Assembly: GCA_964427955.1 (NCBI GenBank)
Contig: CAYRWY010000075.1
Coordinates: 1 to 17,319 of the forward strand
Length of the DNA: 17,319 bases
Origin: JACRBK01 sp964427955
GTDB taxonomy: Bacteria; Chloroflexota; Anaerolineae; Aggregatilineales; Aggregatilineaceae
Direction: 5' to 3'
In this document: positions 16,306 to 17,319 of the stretch, piece after piece
Position numbering within the stretch: the first letter of the stretch is position 1
Layout of the letters: every line of letters begins with the position of its first letter
Position numbers and translations under genes: made by a program
Notes under the pieces: generated by a model
What the model saw: only the letters and a program-made list of their open reading frames with translations
The model's database searches: none
What the model was told of the DNA's origin: nothing

Positions 16306-17262
16306 ATGAAAGTCTGGGGTGTAACCGCGCTGGTCATCGCTGCCAGCGTGGGATTGATCGTCGGCAGCGCGCAAGCGCAGGGGGACGGACCGTCCGCTCC
16401 CGAACTGGTCGTGGAAGAGTATCCCATCGTCGCGGCGGCGGAGGATACGCCCAACCATTTCGAATTCAAACAGCGGATCGGGGACGACCTCCTGAACGTG
16501 CGGCGGGCGTGGCGCGAGCCGGATGACGCCGCCCGGATCGCCGCCACCAATGCGATCCTCAGCCCGTGGGGTTACACGCTGACTGCCGGGGGCAGCGCGA
16601 GTTATACCCTCGCGCACGGCGGATCGGTGGTGATCCCGGACGTGACGCACGTCTACCCGATCACGGTGAACCAGTCCGGCACGACCTTCCGGCTGCTGGT
16701 GGACGCGCTGAGCCAGAACGGGACGCTGGTCGTCACGCCGGACACCATCGGGGCGCTGGACATGACGCAGTTCATCTCGATCCCGCCGGTCTACGTAGGG
16801 GACGACCTGATCGAAGTCGCTGCCGACTGGAACGCCAACCAGTTCAACGTCTTGCGCAATGGAGAGGTGATCTATACCTACACACCGGACGGTATGTTCG
16901 TCGAGCCGCCGGTCCACAGCCTGTGGTCGTGGGATGGCCATTGGGTGCTGGAAGTCGAAAACGACGTGCTGATCGATGGCGCGAGCGCCGCTGAAGCACA
17001 GAGCTACGACCAGATCTTTGGCTGGCAGATCATCGCCGGTCAGCCGTTTTTCTTCTTCCAGAAGTCCGATTTCCTGAGCCAGACGAGCTACTTCGGTCTG
17101 TCCTACGCCGGGCAGGAGGTCGAACCCTATCATTACGAAGAAATCGTGCACTACCAATGCTGCGAAGGGTCGATGTTCAATCCCAGCGGCAACGGCGTCA
17201 TGATCTGGTTCTATGCGCTGCGCGACGGCACGTGGACTTACGTCGAGGCAGGAGTCTACTGA
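16306..17262 (+). CDS. Secreted protein of unknown function
   Basis: A 318-aa protein with a clear Sec signal peptide: MK, a hydrophobic core (VTALVIAASVGLIVGS), and a probable signal peptidase I site after AQA at residue 24. The mature part is rich in aromatic and beta-prone sequence with no catalytic motif I recognise. The C-terminal third carries GWQIIAGQPFFFFQK, an adjacent Cys pair in HYQCCEGSMFNPSG, and WFYALRDGTWTYVEAG. Proteins with similar endings occur as secreted proteins in Anaerolineae; this is a recollection, not a search. The ATG at 16306 follows a strong GAGGAGG (16291-16297). It starts 54 nt after the oxidoreductase stop and could be co-transcribed or use its own TACAAT-like -10 at 16261-16266. 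A strong terminator follows. Confidence 0.85.
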   Translation: MKVWGVTALVIAASVGLIVGSAQAQGDGPSAPELVVEEYPIVAAAEDTPNHFEFKQRIGDDLLNVRRAWREPDDAARIAATNAILSPWGYTLTAGGSASYTLAHGGSVVIPDVTHVYPITVNQSGTTFRLLVDALSQNGTLVVTPDTIGALDMTQFISIPPVYVGDDLIEVAADWNANQFNVLRNGEVIYTYTPDGMFVEPPVHSLWSWDGHWVLEVENDVLIDGASAAEAQSYDQIFGWQIIAGQPFFFFQKSDFLSQTSYFGLSYAGQEVEPYHYEEIVHYQCCEGSMFNPSGNGVMIWFYALRDGTWTYVEAGVY

Positions 17263-17273
17263 TCGCCGCATGG

Positions 17274-17306
17274 CCCCTGCTCCCGCGGTGGAGCAGGGGA
17301 TTTTTA
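17274..17306 (+). terminator. Intrinsic terminator after the secreted-protein gene
   Basis: A perfect 10-bp stem, CCCCTGCTCC (17274-17283) with GGAGCAGGGG (17290-17299), closes a six-base loop CGCGGT and is followed at once by ATTTTTA (17300-17306). It begins 11 nt after the stop codon of the secreted-protein gene. This is a textbook Rho-independent terminator. Confidence 0.93.
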
Positions 17307-17319
17307 GGCCCGCGATACT

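Overview
This 17.3 kb, mostly GC-rich window looks like chromosome from an environmental bacterium, most likely a member of the Chloroflexota (Anaerolineae-like). That placement is an inference. It rests on the very long PAS/GAF histidine kinases, the phytochrome-type kinase and Rcp1-like regulator pair, the style of the secreted protein at the right end, and the dispersed repeats. No rRNA, tRNA, CRISPR array, transposase or phage gene was seen.

Left part (261-10751, + strand): four signalling genes point the same way. They are a soluble histidine kinase with about nine PAS domains, a single-domain Rcp1-like response regulator that overlaps it by 11 nt, a REC-PAS-GAF histidine kinase, and a membrane-anchored kinase with an extracytoplasmic Cache-like sensor, PAS and GAF domains. 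The last two kinases share a clearly homologous GAF + HisKA + HATPase core and look like tandem paralogues. None of the four has a DNA-binding output domain, so the cluster looks like a kinase/receiver network whose final output lies elsewhere.

Middle (10752-15330): a 76-bp imperfect palindrome built from 9-nt units separates the kinase operon from a convergent minus-strand unit and probably terminates both. Read 5'->3' on the minus strand, the unit holds a DNA methyltransferase (FAGTG and SPPY motifs), a PD-(D/E)XK restriction endonuclease resembling the XcyI type, an MsbA-like ABC exporter with a TTG start, and a 77-aa protein of unknown function. The methyltransferase and endonuclease are only 9 nt apart and form a probable Type II restriction-modification pair. 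They look less GC-rich than their neighbours, which suggests a horizontally acquired cassette placed upstream of the exporter.

Right part (15382-17319, + strand): an LLM-class flavin/F420-dependent oxidoreductase is transcribed divergently from the methyltransferase across a 51-bp gap. That gap carries a perfect 7-bp dyad, which in the methyltransferase mRNA would place the ribosome binding site in a hairpin loop. A secreted protein of unknown function follows, and a strong intrinsic terminator closes the window.

The best candidates for a second look are the restriction-modification cassette with its leader dyad and exporter linkage, and the four-gene signalling cluster that lacks a transcription-factor output.
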